A stretch of 9,074 bases of DNA from Acidobacteriota bacterium (GTDB lineage: Bacteria > Acidobacteriota > UBA890). Shown here in pieces: positions 1 through 7,301 of the stretch. The notes beneath the pieces were generated by a model, which did not search any database, was not told where the DNA came from, and saw nothing but the letters and a program-made list of their open reading frames with translations. The stretch is taken from positions 29,369 to 38,442 of the forward strand of contig PBML01000040.1 in assembly GCA_002722645.1 (NCBI GenBank), written 5' to 3'. Positions within the stretch are counted from its first letter, which is position 1; each line of letters starts with the position of its first letter. The position numbers and the translations under genes were made by a program.

Positions 1-1501
1 CGGTTTCGGAGTCAAACACCGAAGGGAACAATGCCGACGGGGTGCGCGATCGTTGGGCGAGTTCCAGCATCTCATTTAGTACCTCTAGTCGCTCGGCTGC
101 TAGGTTAGTTTCCTCACTCGGATCGTCGTAAAGGTTGAACAACTCCACAGTATCGATCTCACCGTCGGCATTGCCGCTACGATACAGCTTCCAGTTGCCG
201 GCGCGAACTGCCTGTTGGCGGCCAAGTTCCCAGTACATTACATCGTGAGTGGCCTGACTACCTTCGGCGAGTAACGTAGGTGCGAAGCTGATGCCGTCGA
301 TGTTTGTCGGTATTGTTTCAGCCGCCCCGACGAGTTCGAGCACCGTGGGTAACACGTCCCACTGCGCAGAGAGATGATCGGTGACTTTTCCGGCGCCGAT
401 GTGTCCGGGCCAACGGGCAATCATCGGCACCCGAATGCCACCTTCGAAGAGTTGTTGCTTACGGCCACGAAAAGGGCCGTTACCATCAAAGAACTCTAGG
501 TCGCTGCCGCCCACCCAGGTCGGCCCATTATCGCTACTGAACATGACGATTGTATCGTTGTCGATATCAAGTTCCACGATCAGGTCTAGGATGCGTCCAA
601 CGTTGCGGTCCATGCGCGTGATCATGGCTGCGTACGCTGCGCGTGGTTCCGGGTGTGGCAAGTAGCTTTGGTCGCCTAGGTAGGGCGGATCTTCGAAAAT
701 TCCCTCATACTCGGCCAGCGAGTCATTGGGCACCTGCAGAGCAACGTGTGGCACGATTGTGGGGTAGTAGAGGAAGAACGGTTCTTCGGCGTGGTCGCGG
801 ATGAATTGGAGTGCCTCGGTGGCAATGGCGTCAGGGGCGTATGTCGTGCCCTTGAAGCGCTCATAGTCAGCACGGTCCTGAAACGGTGTCTCGATCTTTT
901 GATGGGCGTCGAAGTACTCGTTGCCCGCCAGCATGTCTTTCTCGTCGTTGCGCCACAGATGTGTTGGATAGTAGTTATGGGCCACCCGCTGGCATAGGTA
1001 GCCGTAGAAATGATCGAAGCCTTGCAAGTTTGGGCGGCCGTGGGCATCGGGCCCGCCCAGGCCCCACTTGCCCATAGCCCCAGTGGCGTAGCCGTGTTGC
1101 TTCAGGATCTCAGCTAGCGTGACCTCCTCTGCGGCCAGCGGCCACTGGCCCTCTGGCTCCTCCGGCCCCCAACCACCGAGCTCCTTATTGTTGCGGATGT
1201 AGGCATGTCCGGTGTGCTTACCAGTTAAGAGAACTGACCGTGAGGGGGCGCACACGGCGCTACCAGAGTAGTGCTGGGTAAAACGAATGCCCTCTGCTGC
1301 TAGACGATCGAGATTGGGCGTCCGGATTTTTGCCTGCCCATAGCTACCAACTTCGTTGTAGCCAAGGTCGTCGGCATAGATGTAGATTATGTTAGGCCGC
1401 GGTTCCTCTTTTAGTTCTTCCGGTCCGGAAGATATCTGACAGGCGGCGGTTAGAATCACAGCAGCGGCGGCTATCGACGCCTTGTACGGGAAAAGTTTCA
1501 T
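1..1501 (-). CDS. Exported type I sulfatase (formylglycine-dependent), C-terminus cut by window edge
   Basis: Hydrolyses sulfate esters, probably on a sulfated sugar, outside the cytoplasm. The frame is open from ATG at 1501 to base 1 (500 residues) and shows no frameshift. The start is supported by AGGA 8 bases upstream. Residues 1-21 form an export signal ending LTAAC; Cys21 may be lipidated, but Thr at -3 is a poor lipobox, so plain secretion is possible. Family hallmarks are the metal-binding ADD at 43-45, the formylglycine motif CAPSR at 84-88 followed by LLTGKHTGH, GKWGLG at 144-149, PHVAL at 251-255, SSDNGP at 322-327 and the RGRK/FEGG pair at 345-355. Cys84 is the residue converted to formylglycine by a separate maturase not seen here. 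The text near the left edge resembles the normal end of such proteins, so little is missing. The general look suggests the GalNAc/galactose-sulfatase-like group (possibly S1_16), but the substrate cannot be read from the sequence. Confidence 0.95.
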   Translation of the reverse strand, partial: MKLFPYKASIAAAAVILTAACQISSGPEELKEEPRPNIIYIYADDLGYNEVGSYGQAKIRTPNLDRLAAEGIRFTQHYSGSAVCAPSRSVLLTGKHTGHAYIRNNKELGGWGPEEPEGQWPLAAEEVTLAEILKQHGYATGAMGKWGLGGPDAHGRPNLQGFDHFYGYLCQRVAHNYYPTHLWRNDEKDMLAGNEYFDAHQKIETPFQDRADYERFKGTTYAPDAIATEALQFIRDHAEEPFFLYYPTIVPHVALQVPNDSLAEYEGIFEDPPYLGDQSYLPHPEPRAAYAAMITRMDRNVGRILDLIVELDIDNDTIVMFSSDNGPTWVGGSDLEFFDGNGPFRGRKQQLFEGGIRVPMIARWPGHIGAGKVTDHLSAQWDVLPTVLELVGAAETIPTNIDGISFAPTLLAEGSQATHDVMYWELGRQQAVRAGNWKLYRSGNADGEIDTVELFNLYDDPSEETNLAAERLEVLNEMLELAQRSRTPSALFPSVFDSET

Positions 1502-1617
1502 CGATGATGTCCTGATGTGCTCGCACGAGTGAGCCTCGAACGGATGGGCCGCACTTTATCGCTGCTTACGACACAGGGCAATGGGCAGGATATCCTCGGC
1601 GGCCGTTATCAAATGGA

Positions 1618-3267
1618 TTAGCAGACTTCCTCAGCGCGTTTACGCAGCACGTATTTCTGGATCTTGCCGGTAGAGGTTTTCGGCAGCAAGCCAAACACAA
1701 TGTGCTTTGGCACCTTGAAATGAGCCATATTGTCGCGGCAGTAGTTGAACAATTGGTCGACGCTAGTGGTAGCACCCTCGGCTAGAGTGATGAAAGCGCA
1801 CGGTACCTCGCCCCATTTCTCATCTAACTTTGCCACCACGGCGACCTCAAGAACGTCGGGATGGCGGTATAGAACGTCTTCGACCTCAATACTCGAGATG
1901 TTTTCGCCGCCTGAGATGATTACGTCTTTGGAGCGGTCTTTAATCTGAACGTACCCATCTTCGTGCCAAACGGCGAGGTCGCCCGAGTGGAACCAGTTGC
2001 CCATGAATGCTTCTTCTGTAGTTGCCGGGTTCTTTAAGTAACCTTTCATTACGTTGTTACCGCGCAGGAAAACCTCACCGATCGTCCTACCGTCCCGTGG
2101 CACTGGCTTCAGGGTTTCAGGGTTGGCGACCATTAGGCCCTCAAGCATATGTCCACGCACACCCTGTCGGGCCTTGAGAGCAGCCCGTTTTGCGGGTTCT
2201 TCGGCATCCCATAGATCACCCTGCCATGCGCAAAGCGTCACTGGCCCATAGGTTTCGGTGAGGCCATACACATGTGTTACGTCGAAGCCCATCGCCTCCA
2301 TTCCCTCGATTACTGTCGACGGCGGTGCGGCTCCCGCGGTCATCGTTGCGACGCGGTGCTCGATACCGGTCTTTTCTTCGGGTGGTGCATTAACTAATAG
2401 ATTCAAAACGATCGGCGCACCGCAAAAATGCGTGACTTTCTCGGTGCGGATCAGGTCAAAGATCTTGTCGGAACGAACCTGCCGTAGACACACGGACGTA
2501 CCGGCGCGGGCTGCGAGGGCCCACGGAAAGCACCAGCCGTTACAGTGAAACATTGGCAGTGTCCACAGATAGACAGCGCTCGTTGGCAAGTCCCAGTCGA
2601 GCACCATCTGCAAAGCGTTCAGGTAGGCGCCGCGGTGATGGTAGACGACCCCCTTCGGATTGCCCGTTGTTCCCGAAGTGTAGTTGAGGGCGATAGCGTC
2701 CCACTCGTTTTCTGGTCGCACTGGTGGTTGTGTTGCATCTCCCTCAATGAGTAGCTCCTCGTATGTAAGGGAACCTATTCGTGATATTGAGTTCGGGTCA
2801 TCGGGGATAAAACTTGGATCTTCGATATCGATGACCAGTATGTTGGCGTCAAGACCGTCTAGAGCTTCCCGAGCCACCGGGGCAAGCTCCGGGTCGACGA
2901 TTAGTGCCTTGGCCTCACCGTGGCCGAGGATGAACCGAATAGTGTCAGAGTCAAGACGCACGTTGATAGCGTTGAGTACCGCGCCCGACATCGGCACGCC
3001 AAAGTGAGCCTCGAACATCTCGGGGATGTTGGCCGACAGGATAGCGACGGTGTCGCCGGTGCCGATGTCTCGTCGCCGCAGGGCTGATGCGAGGGCAAGC
3101 GCACGGCTGTGGGTTGCGGCCCACGTATAGTGGCGTTTGCCGTATACGACCGAAGTTCGGTGCGGATAAATGTCCGCAGTACGTTCAAGGAACGAGATTG
3201 GTGTGAGCGGGATATAATTTGCCGCGGTCTGAGGCAAATGGTGGTCGTAGATTCCGCCGGAAGCCAT
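1618..3267 (-). CDS. Acyl-CoA synthetase (AMP-binding family, medium-chain/DmdB-like)
   Basis: Cytoplasmic ligase that activates a carboxylic acid with ATP to an acyl-adenylate and then transfers it to CoA. The 549 residues match the usual length for this group. All core motifs are present and in order: the phosphate loop YTSGTTGNPKG at 196-206, MFHCNGW at 239-245, YGLTETYGP at 334-342, HSGDLA at 427-432, KDRSKDVIISGGENIS at 443-458, and the C-terminal PKTSTGKIQK at 529-538 with catalytic Lys535. The start ATG at 3267 has AAAGGA just upstream, with a short 4-base spacer. The sequence resembles the AAE/FACL group that includes methylmercaptopropionate-CoA ligases (DmdB) and medium-chain fatty acyl-CoA ligases; which acid is used is not known. 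It lies upstream of the sulfatase on the same strand with a 116-base gap, so co-transcription is possible but not shown. It is divergent from the propeller gene at 3495. Confidence 0.95.
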   Translation of the reverse strand: MASGGIYDHHLPQTAANYIPLTPISFLERTADIYPHRTSVVYGKRHYTWAATHSRALALASALRRRDIGTGDTVAILSANIPEMFEAHFGVPMSGAVLNAINVRLDSDTIRFILGHGEAKALIVDPELAPVAREALDGLDANILVIDIEDPSFIPDDPNSISRIGSLTYEELLIEGDATQPPVRPENEWDAIALNYTSGTTGNPKGVVYHHRGAYLNALQMVLDWDLPTSAVYLWTLPMFHCNGWCFPWALAARAGTSVCLRQVRSDKIFDLIRTEKVTHFCGAPIVLNLLVNAPPEEKTGIEHRVATMTAGAAPPSTVIEGMEAMGFDVTHVYGLTETYGPVTLCAWQGDLWDAEEPAKRAALKARQGVRGHMLEGLMVANPETLKPVPRDGRTIGEVFLRGNNVMKGYLKNPATTEEAFMGNWFHSGDLAVWHEDGYVQIKDRSKDVIISGGENISSIEVEDVLYRHPDVLEVAVVAKLDEKWGEVPCAFITLAEGATTSVDQLFNYCRDNMAHFKVPKHIVFGLLPKTSTGKIQKYVLRKRAEEVC

Positions 3268-3355
3268 TGGATCCTTTACTTTATTATCGTTCGTTTGAGC
3301 CTATGAACGGCTCGGTACTCCACCACAAGGACAGGCTGGCAGCAACCGACATCCG

Positions 3356-3385
3356 TTGACGCTTTAGCTTAGCCCAACTTACACT
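3356..3385 (+). promoter_or_regulatory. Candidate sigma70-type promoter for the propeller gene
   Basis: TTGACG at 3356-3361 (5 of 6 match to the -35 consensus) is followed after 18 bases by TACACT at 3380-3385 (4 of 6 match to the -10 consensus). It would start transcription about 100 bases before the ATG at 3495. The call rests on consensus match and position only, and the host's promoter preferences are unknown. Confidence 0.4.
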
Positions 3386-3458
3386 GCGGTTATCGGCTAT
3401 CGTCCAATCACCTCATCGAGCCGCAAAATTTGCCAGTCGAAGCCAACCCAATTCCTTT

Positions 3459-3471
3459 GATCGAACCGATC
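3459..3471. repeat. Small perfect palindrome (5-3-5) in the leader of the propeller gene
   Basis: GATCG, a 3-base AAC centre, then CGATC. It ends 7 bases before the likely ribosome-binding GGGAG (3479-3483) of the gene at 3495. It could be a dyad operator or a leader hairpin near the translation start. A 5-base arm is short, and chance occurrence in about 230 bases of moderately GC-rich DNA is quite possible. Confidence 0.25.
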
Positions 3472-3494
3472 CCCAAACGGGAGTCATCTGCCTG

Positions 3495-6227
3495 ATGATC
3501 GTTTTTCGTGTTTCTAACCTAGCTTGTGTGTTGCTCGTTGTTCTCGTGACGGTACTGGTTACATCCCCACTTTCTTATGCGCAACAAAAGGGGCCGGTAA
3601 CAGATGCCGGTGAACGTATGCGCCTGTATGACGACTACGTGGAAATGATTGAAGAATCGTCGTTCAGCAACCTGCCGTGGCAGTTTGTCGGCCCGACGAA
3701 TATCAGTGGCCGTATGACCGATGTCGCAGTGGTGGAACCACGCGGTGAGAATTACACAGTCTACGTGGCCGGGGCTTCAGGGGGTGTATGGAAGACGACC
3801 AACGAGGGGACAACGTGGGAGCCAATATTCGATCATGCTGCGTCGACCTCGATAGGTGAGGTAACCGTCGCCCCATCAAACCCCGATATTGTCTGGGTTG
3901 GTACCGGTGAGGCCAACATTTTCCGTAGTTCAATGGCTGGCTCGGGTGTCTACAAATCTATCGATGCCGGTGAGACATGGGTACACATGGGATTAGCGGC
4001 GACCCTCACGATTCCACGGATCATCGTCCATCCGACGAATCCCAACATCGTGTACGTCGCGGCATCCGGGAACGAATGGACCGACAACCCCGAGCGTGGT
4101 GTCTACAAGACTACCGACGGCGGTGAGACCTGGGAGAAGATCCTTTACATCAGCGAGCAGACCGGGGCGATCGACTTGGTCATGGATCCTTCTGATACTG
4201 ACACGCTCTACGCAGCTACTTGGCAGCGTGTTCGTGAAAAGTGGAACGACCCTCGAAACGAACCCTTCTACGTTGAAAGCGGTATCTATCGAACTAATGA
4301 CAGCGGCGGCAACTGGGAGCCGATCAACAACGGCCTTCCGGAGGGGCGGTACCGAGGCCGTATCGGTATCGACATCGCGCGCTCGAACACCAACGTGCTG
4401 TACGCATTCGTCGACAACTACGAAATTGGCGCTGAGCCTCCACCTGGCGCGACTGACGCATACGGTCGTCCGCGAGGTGGTGTGATCAAGGGCGCGACGG
4501 TCTACCGTACCGACGACAAAGGCGACGAGTGGTACCAGGTGAGCCCCACCGACGGGTCCCTGGAGCGGGCCTCGGGCACTTACGGCTGGGTATTTGGCCA
4601 GCTCCGCGTCGACCCAAACGATGAAAACACAGTCTATTTCATGGGTTTGGGTCTAAACGTCTCGAACGACGGTGGGCGTACTTATCGACCGTTGCGTGGA
4701 ATGCACGGGGATCACCACGGCCTGTGGATCGATCCTAATAATTCCAACTACTTGGTGAACGTCAACGACGGCGGGGTCGATTTTTCGTACGACGCAGGTG
4801 TCACATGGAAGGCATTCAACGACAACCTGCCATTGGTGCAGTTCTTCAACATTGGCATCGACATGGACGATCCGTTCTACATTTACGGATCTATTCAAGA
4901 CCATGGCTCTCGTCGCGGAATGGTTGATTTGAGCCGAGGGCGCGACAGGATCCCTGCTGTTGCATTCGAAAGTGCCCCAGGCGGAGAGGGGAGTAGCCAC
5001 GTTATTGACCCCACCGACCCGAACATCGTTTACTCGGCGGGCTTTTATGGCACGATTTCGCGTACCGACTTGAGCACCGGCGAGCGAGTCTCCATCGTTC
5101 CCGAGGCTGCCGAGGGTGAGCCTCCGCTGCGTGGCCAGTGGGTTGCCCCTTTTATCATCTCGCCGCACAACCCGCGCATCATTTACCACGGGATGAATTT
5201 CCTGTACCGGTCAATGAACCGTGGCGAAAACTTCGAGAAGATCAGTCCTGACCTGACCTACAACGAACTGGATCGAATTGGAGATATCCCCTACCAGACC
5301 ATTTACACGATCTCAGAATCGCCTTTCAGGTTCGGTCTCATCTATGTGGGGACCGACGACGGCCGCGTCTGGATGACGCCCGACGGCGGCGAGACATGGA
5401 ACGAGTTGACCGGCAACCTGCCGCCGCGCAAGTTCATCTCACGGATTGTCGCTTCGGCGTTCGATGAGGGGACCGTGTACATGACGCAGAACGGCAAGCG
5501 TGATGACGATTTCGCTGCCTACGTGTGGAAGTCAACAGACTATGGTCAGACGTGGGAAGACATCTCAGCCAACATCCCGCTCGGCCCCGTGAACGTTATC
5601 CGCGAGGATCCCAACAACCCTCGCATCCTATATGTTGGTACCGACCTCGGCGTGCACGTATCGGTCAGTGGCGGCGAGTATTGGGAAGTGCTTGCTAATG
5701 GCTTGCCAAGCACCTTCGTTTCCGACATGCAGATCCACCCACGTGAACAGATCGCGGTGATTTCCACCCACGGCCGCGGCATGTGGGCGATCGACGTAAA
5801 GAACATTTCCGCAATAACGGCTGATGTTCTGGGCAGCCCACTGTACCTATTCGATGTTGATCCGGTGACGTTGCCGGGTGGCGGCAGTGGTCGCGGCCGT
5901 GGAGGCAGTGGTTTCGGGGGAGGTGGTGAAGCATCGCATGCCAGCATCAATTACTACCTGCAGAGTGCGCAAAGCGTCGATATTGTGATCAATGACGCTG
6001 CGGGCAATGTGGTCAGACGGCTACAGGGGTCTGGTGACGCCGGCTTGAACAGCGTTGTTTGGAATCTGGATCGTGAAGGCGTCTCCGGTGTTGGCGGTGG
6101 TCGCGGTGGTCGCGGTGGTCGCGGCGGTCGGGGTGCTGGAGCCCCGAGAGTACCTCCTGGCAACTACACCGTAGTGATCACTGCCGGTGGCAATACCGCT
6201 ACAGGTACGATCGGCGTACAAGGCTAG
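3495..6227 (+). CDS. Secreted sortilin/VPS10-like Asp-box propeller protein with Gly/Arg-rich FlgD-like C-terminal domain
   Basis: Residues 1-29 form a signal peptide: a long hydrophobic stretch, then SYA before QQ. The body is a chain of Asp-box (BNR) hairpins of the form S/T-x-D-x-G-x-T-W. I count eleven, at about 101, 155, 206, 267, 339, 390, 431, 573, 628, 680 and 723, several preceded by a LYVGT-like strand. Family landmarks are WIDPNN (411-416), NDGG (424-427) and YGSIQDHGS (464-472). Such proteins are often annotated as glycosyl hydrolase or photosystem II assembly-like; no catalytic residues can be assigned, so an enzymatic name is unsafe. A glycine-rich linker (795-811) leads to a FlgD-type Ig domain (about 815-909) with GNVVRRL and VPPGNYTV, interrupted by a Gly/Arg stretch (862-879). 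The ATG has GGGAG 11 bases upstream, a rather long spacing. Probably periplasmic or surface-exposed; role unknown. It is transcribed alone, divergent from the ligase and convergent with the OCD-family gene. Confidence 0.9.
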   Translation: MIVFRVSNLACVLLVVLVTVLVTSPLSYAQQKGPVTDAGERMRLYDDYVEMIEESSFSNLPWQFVGPTNISGRMTDVAVVEPRGENYTVYVAGASGGVWKTTNEGTTWEPIFDHAASTSIGEVTVAPSNPDIVWVGTGEANIFRSSMAGSGVYKSIDAGETWVHMGLAATLTIPRIIVHPTNPNIVYVAASGNEWTDNPERGVYKTTDGGETWEKILYISEQTGAIDLVMDPSDTDTLYAATWQRVREKWNDPRNEPFYVESGIYRTNDSGGNWEPINNGLPEGRYRGRIGIDIARSNTNVLYAFVDNYEIGAEPPPGATDAYGRPRGGVIKGATVYRTDDKGDEWYQVSPTDGSLERASGTYGWVFGQLRVDPNDENTVYFMGLGLNVSNDGGRTYRPLRGMHGDHHGLWIDPNNSNYLVNVNDGGVDFSYDAGVTWKAFNDNLPLVQFFNIGIDMDDPFYIYGSIQDHGSRRGMVDLSRGRDRIPAVAFESAPGGEGSSHVIDPTDPNIVYSAGFYGTISRTDLSTGERVSIVPEAAEGEPPLRGQWVAPFIISPHNPRIIYHGMNFLYRSMNRGENFEKISPDLTYNELDRIGDIPYQTIYTISESPFRFGLIYVGTDDGRVWMTPDGGETWNELTGNLPPRKFISRIVASAFDEGTVYMTQNGKRDDDFAAYVWKSTDYGQTWEDISANIPLGPVNVIREDPNNPRILYVGTDLGVHVSVSGGEYWEVLANGLPSTFVSDMQIHPREQIAVISTHGRGMWAIDVKNISAITADVLGSPLYLFDVDPVTLPGGGSGRGRGGSGFGGGGEASHASINYYLQSAQSVDIVINDAAGNVVRRLQGSGDAGLNSVVWNLDREGVSGVGGGRGGRGGRGGRGAGAPRVPPGNYTVVITAGGNTATGTIGVQG
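6096..6131 (+). repeat. Tandem 9-base repeat coding Gly-Gly-Arg
   Basis: GGTGGTCGC occurs three times exactly (6096-6104, 6105-6113, 6114-6122), then once as the degenerate GGCGGTCGG (6123-6131). It is in frame with the propeller gene and codes four GGR units (residues 868-879). The unit is a multiple of three, so gain or loss of copies would keep the frame and only lengthen or shorten the stretch. Confidence 0.9.
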
Positions 6228-6257
6228 GCGGCCGGATAGAGAGGTCAAGCGATAGAT

Positions 6258-6287
6258 GGCGCAATGGGAGCGACTCTAGAATGCGCC
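6258..6287. terminator. Weak terminator-like hairpin between convergent genes
   Basis: GGCGCA (6258-6263) pairs with TGCGCC (6282-6287). Inside the 18-base loop GGAG (6267-6270) can pair with CTCT (6273-6276), one pair being a wobble, over a 3-base loop. It sits in the 78-base gap between the stop of the propeller gene and the stop of the OCD-family gene. On the plus strand it is followed by a loosely T-rich TGTTCTAATCT; on the minus strand no T run follows. It is therefore a better candidate for ending the plus-strand gene. Confidence 0.35.
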
Positions 6288-6305
6288 TGTTCTAATCTCT
6301 GACCC

Positions 6306-7283
6306 CTAGCCTTTCAGGTCGATCTCTTCGCCCATACCACGGTCGACCGCTTTGCGGTAAACGTAGGCTGCAGTGGCGATGTCCTGGTAGGCGACGCCAA
6401 CTGATTTAAATACGGTGATCGCGTCGTCCGAATTGCGCCCAGGCTTGGTGCCTGCGATCACCTCGCCAAGTTCGCCGGCGATGTCGGCTTCGCTGAACTC
6501 CCCGGATTCGATCGCCGCCATTAGATCGCCAGCTTCCATCAAGACCTGCTCTTTATAGTCGACGACGACATGGCCACGTGCGTACACGGATGGGGCAAGT
6601 TCTTTCTTGCCTGGTGAGTTAGCACCGACTCCGTTGATATGAATACCTGGCTCTAGCCATGCACCATGGATGATTGGCTCTTTGGAAGTCGTTGCGGTGG
6701 TTACGATGTCACTTCCCACGACTGCCTCTTCGCTGCTATCAACCACTGAGGCATCGACGCCATCGCCCCGAAGGTCGTTGACAAACTTATTGGCTGCCTC
6801 GGGGACAACGTCGAAAACCTTGACTTGCTCGATGTCACGGACGACGCGGATCGCTGCTACCTGGGCACGTGCCTGAACACCAGCACCGAAAACACCGAGG
6901 GTCTTTGCATCGGCGCGTGCTAGGTGCTTCACTGCGACGCCACCTGCTGCTCCAGTACGCGTGCGGGTGATATGGCCGGCTGGAAGGATGGCTTGAAAAC
7001 CGCCCGTATCGCCGTCGAATACTAGAATCGTAAAGTAGGTTAGTTCCGGCTGACGGTGGCCAGGAACCCCGGTAAGCGTTTTGAGGCCAAAGGTACTCAT
7101 TCCTGGGAGCGCCGCAGCCATGATTCGGTAAGTACCGACCTCACCGCCAAGCGGTAACGCCATGCGTGGCGCCAGGACCACTTGACCCTCGGCGTCGAGT
7201 TTGTGGGCTTCCTCCACGAGGGTGACACCGTCTTCCATACTTAGAAGTTCGCGGACCTCAGATTCTTTCAGTAGCAATGGCAT
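6306..7283 (-). CDS. Ornithine cyclodeaminase/mu-crystallin family NAD(P)-dependent enzyme (probably a reductase or dehydrogenase)
   Basis: Cytoplasmic Rossmann enzyme of 325 residues, the usual length for the family. Visible family features are the substrate-binding Lys68 in GLKTLTG, Arg109 in RTRTGAAGG (carboxylate binding), the nucleotide-binding GVFGAGVQA at 130-138, the GANSPGKKEL loop at 220-229 and DDAITVFKSVG at 286-296. In true ornithine cyclodeaminase the loop carries a catalytic Asp (GGDCPGK); here the matching position is Asn222. That argues against ornithine cyclisation and for another activity known in the family, such as ketimine/imino-acid reduction or an amino-acid dehydrogenase. 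The start ATG at 7283 has CGGAGA about 11 bases upstream. It begins 18 bases after the stop of the FAH-family gene on the same strand, so the two are very likely one operon and may act on linked keto/imino acids. The substrate is unknown. Confidence 0.93.
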   Translation of the reverse strand: MPLLLKESEVRELLSMEDGVTLVEEAHKLDAEGQVVLAPRMALPLGGEVGTYRIMAAALPGMSTFGLKTLTGVPGHRQPELTYFTILVFDGDTGGFQAILPAGHITRTRTGAAGGVAVKHLARADAKTLGVFGAGVQARAQVAAIRVVRDIEQVKVFDVVPEAANKFVNDLRGDGVDASVVDSSEEAVVGSDIVTTATTSKEPIIHGAWLEPGIHINGVGANSPGKKELAPSVYARGHVVVDYKEQVLMEAGDLMAAIESGEFSEADIAGELGEVIAGTKPGRNSDDAITVFKSVGVAYQDIATAAYVYRKAVDRGMGEEIDLKG

Positions 7284-7301
7284 AAGTGCTTGAGTCTCCG
7301 T

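Noticed and set aside
676..1047. Open frame of 123 codons on the minus strand in another frame
   Set aside because: It lies wholly inside the sulfatase, whose frame carries all family motifs. Its translation is Thr/Ser/Arg-rich with no recognisable pattern.
1502..1617. Possible promoter or terminator between the acyl-CoA ligase and the sulfatase
   Set aside because: Candidate boxes (TTGATA, GATAAA) have no partner at proper spacing, and the CTCG/CGAG hairpin is only 4 base pairs with no T run.
3283..3288. GATAAT-like -10 box on the minus strand just upstream of the acyl-CoA ligase
   Set aside because: No -35 element lies at suitable spacing, and transcription would start within or next to the ribosome-binding site, leaving almost no leader.
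3109..3306. Plus-strand open frame crossing the start of the acyl-CoA ligase
   Set aside because: It overlaps the well-supported ligase N-terminus and its product shows no domain.
4653..5189. Open frame of 178 codons antisense to the propeller gene
   Set aside because: The sense strand encodes conserved Asp-box and NDGG motifs here. The antisense product is low in recognisable structure and has no credible gene context.
5954..6163. Antisense frame with PRPPRPP repeats
   Set aside because: The proline/arginine repeats are simply the reverse reading of the GGR-coding repeat in the propeller gene.
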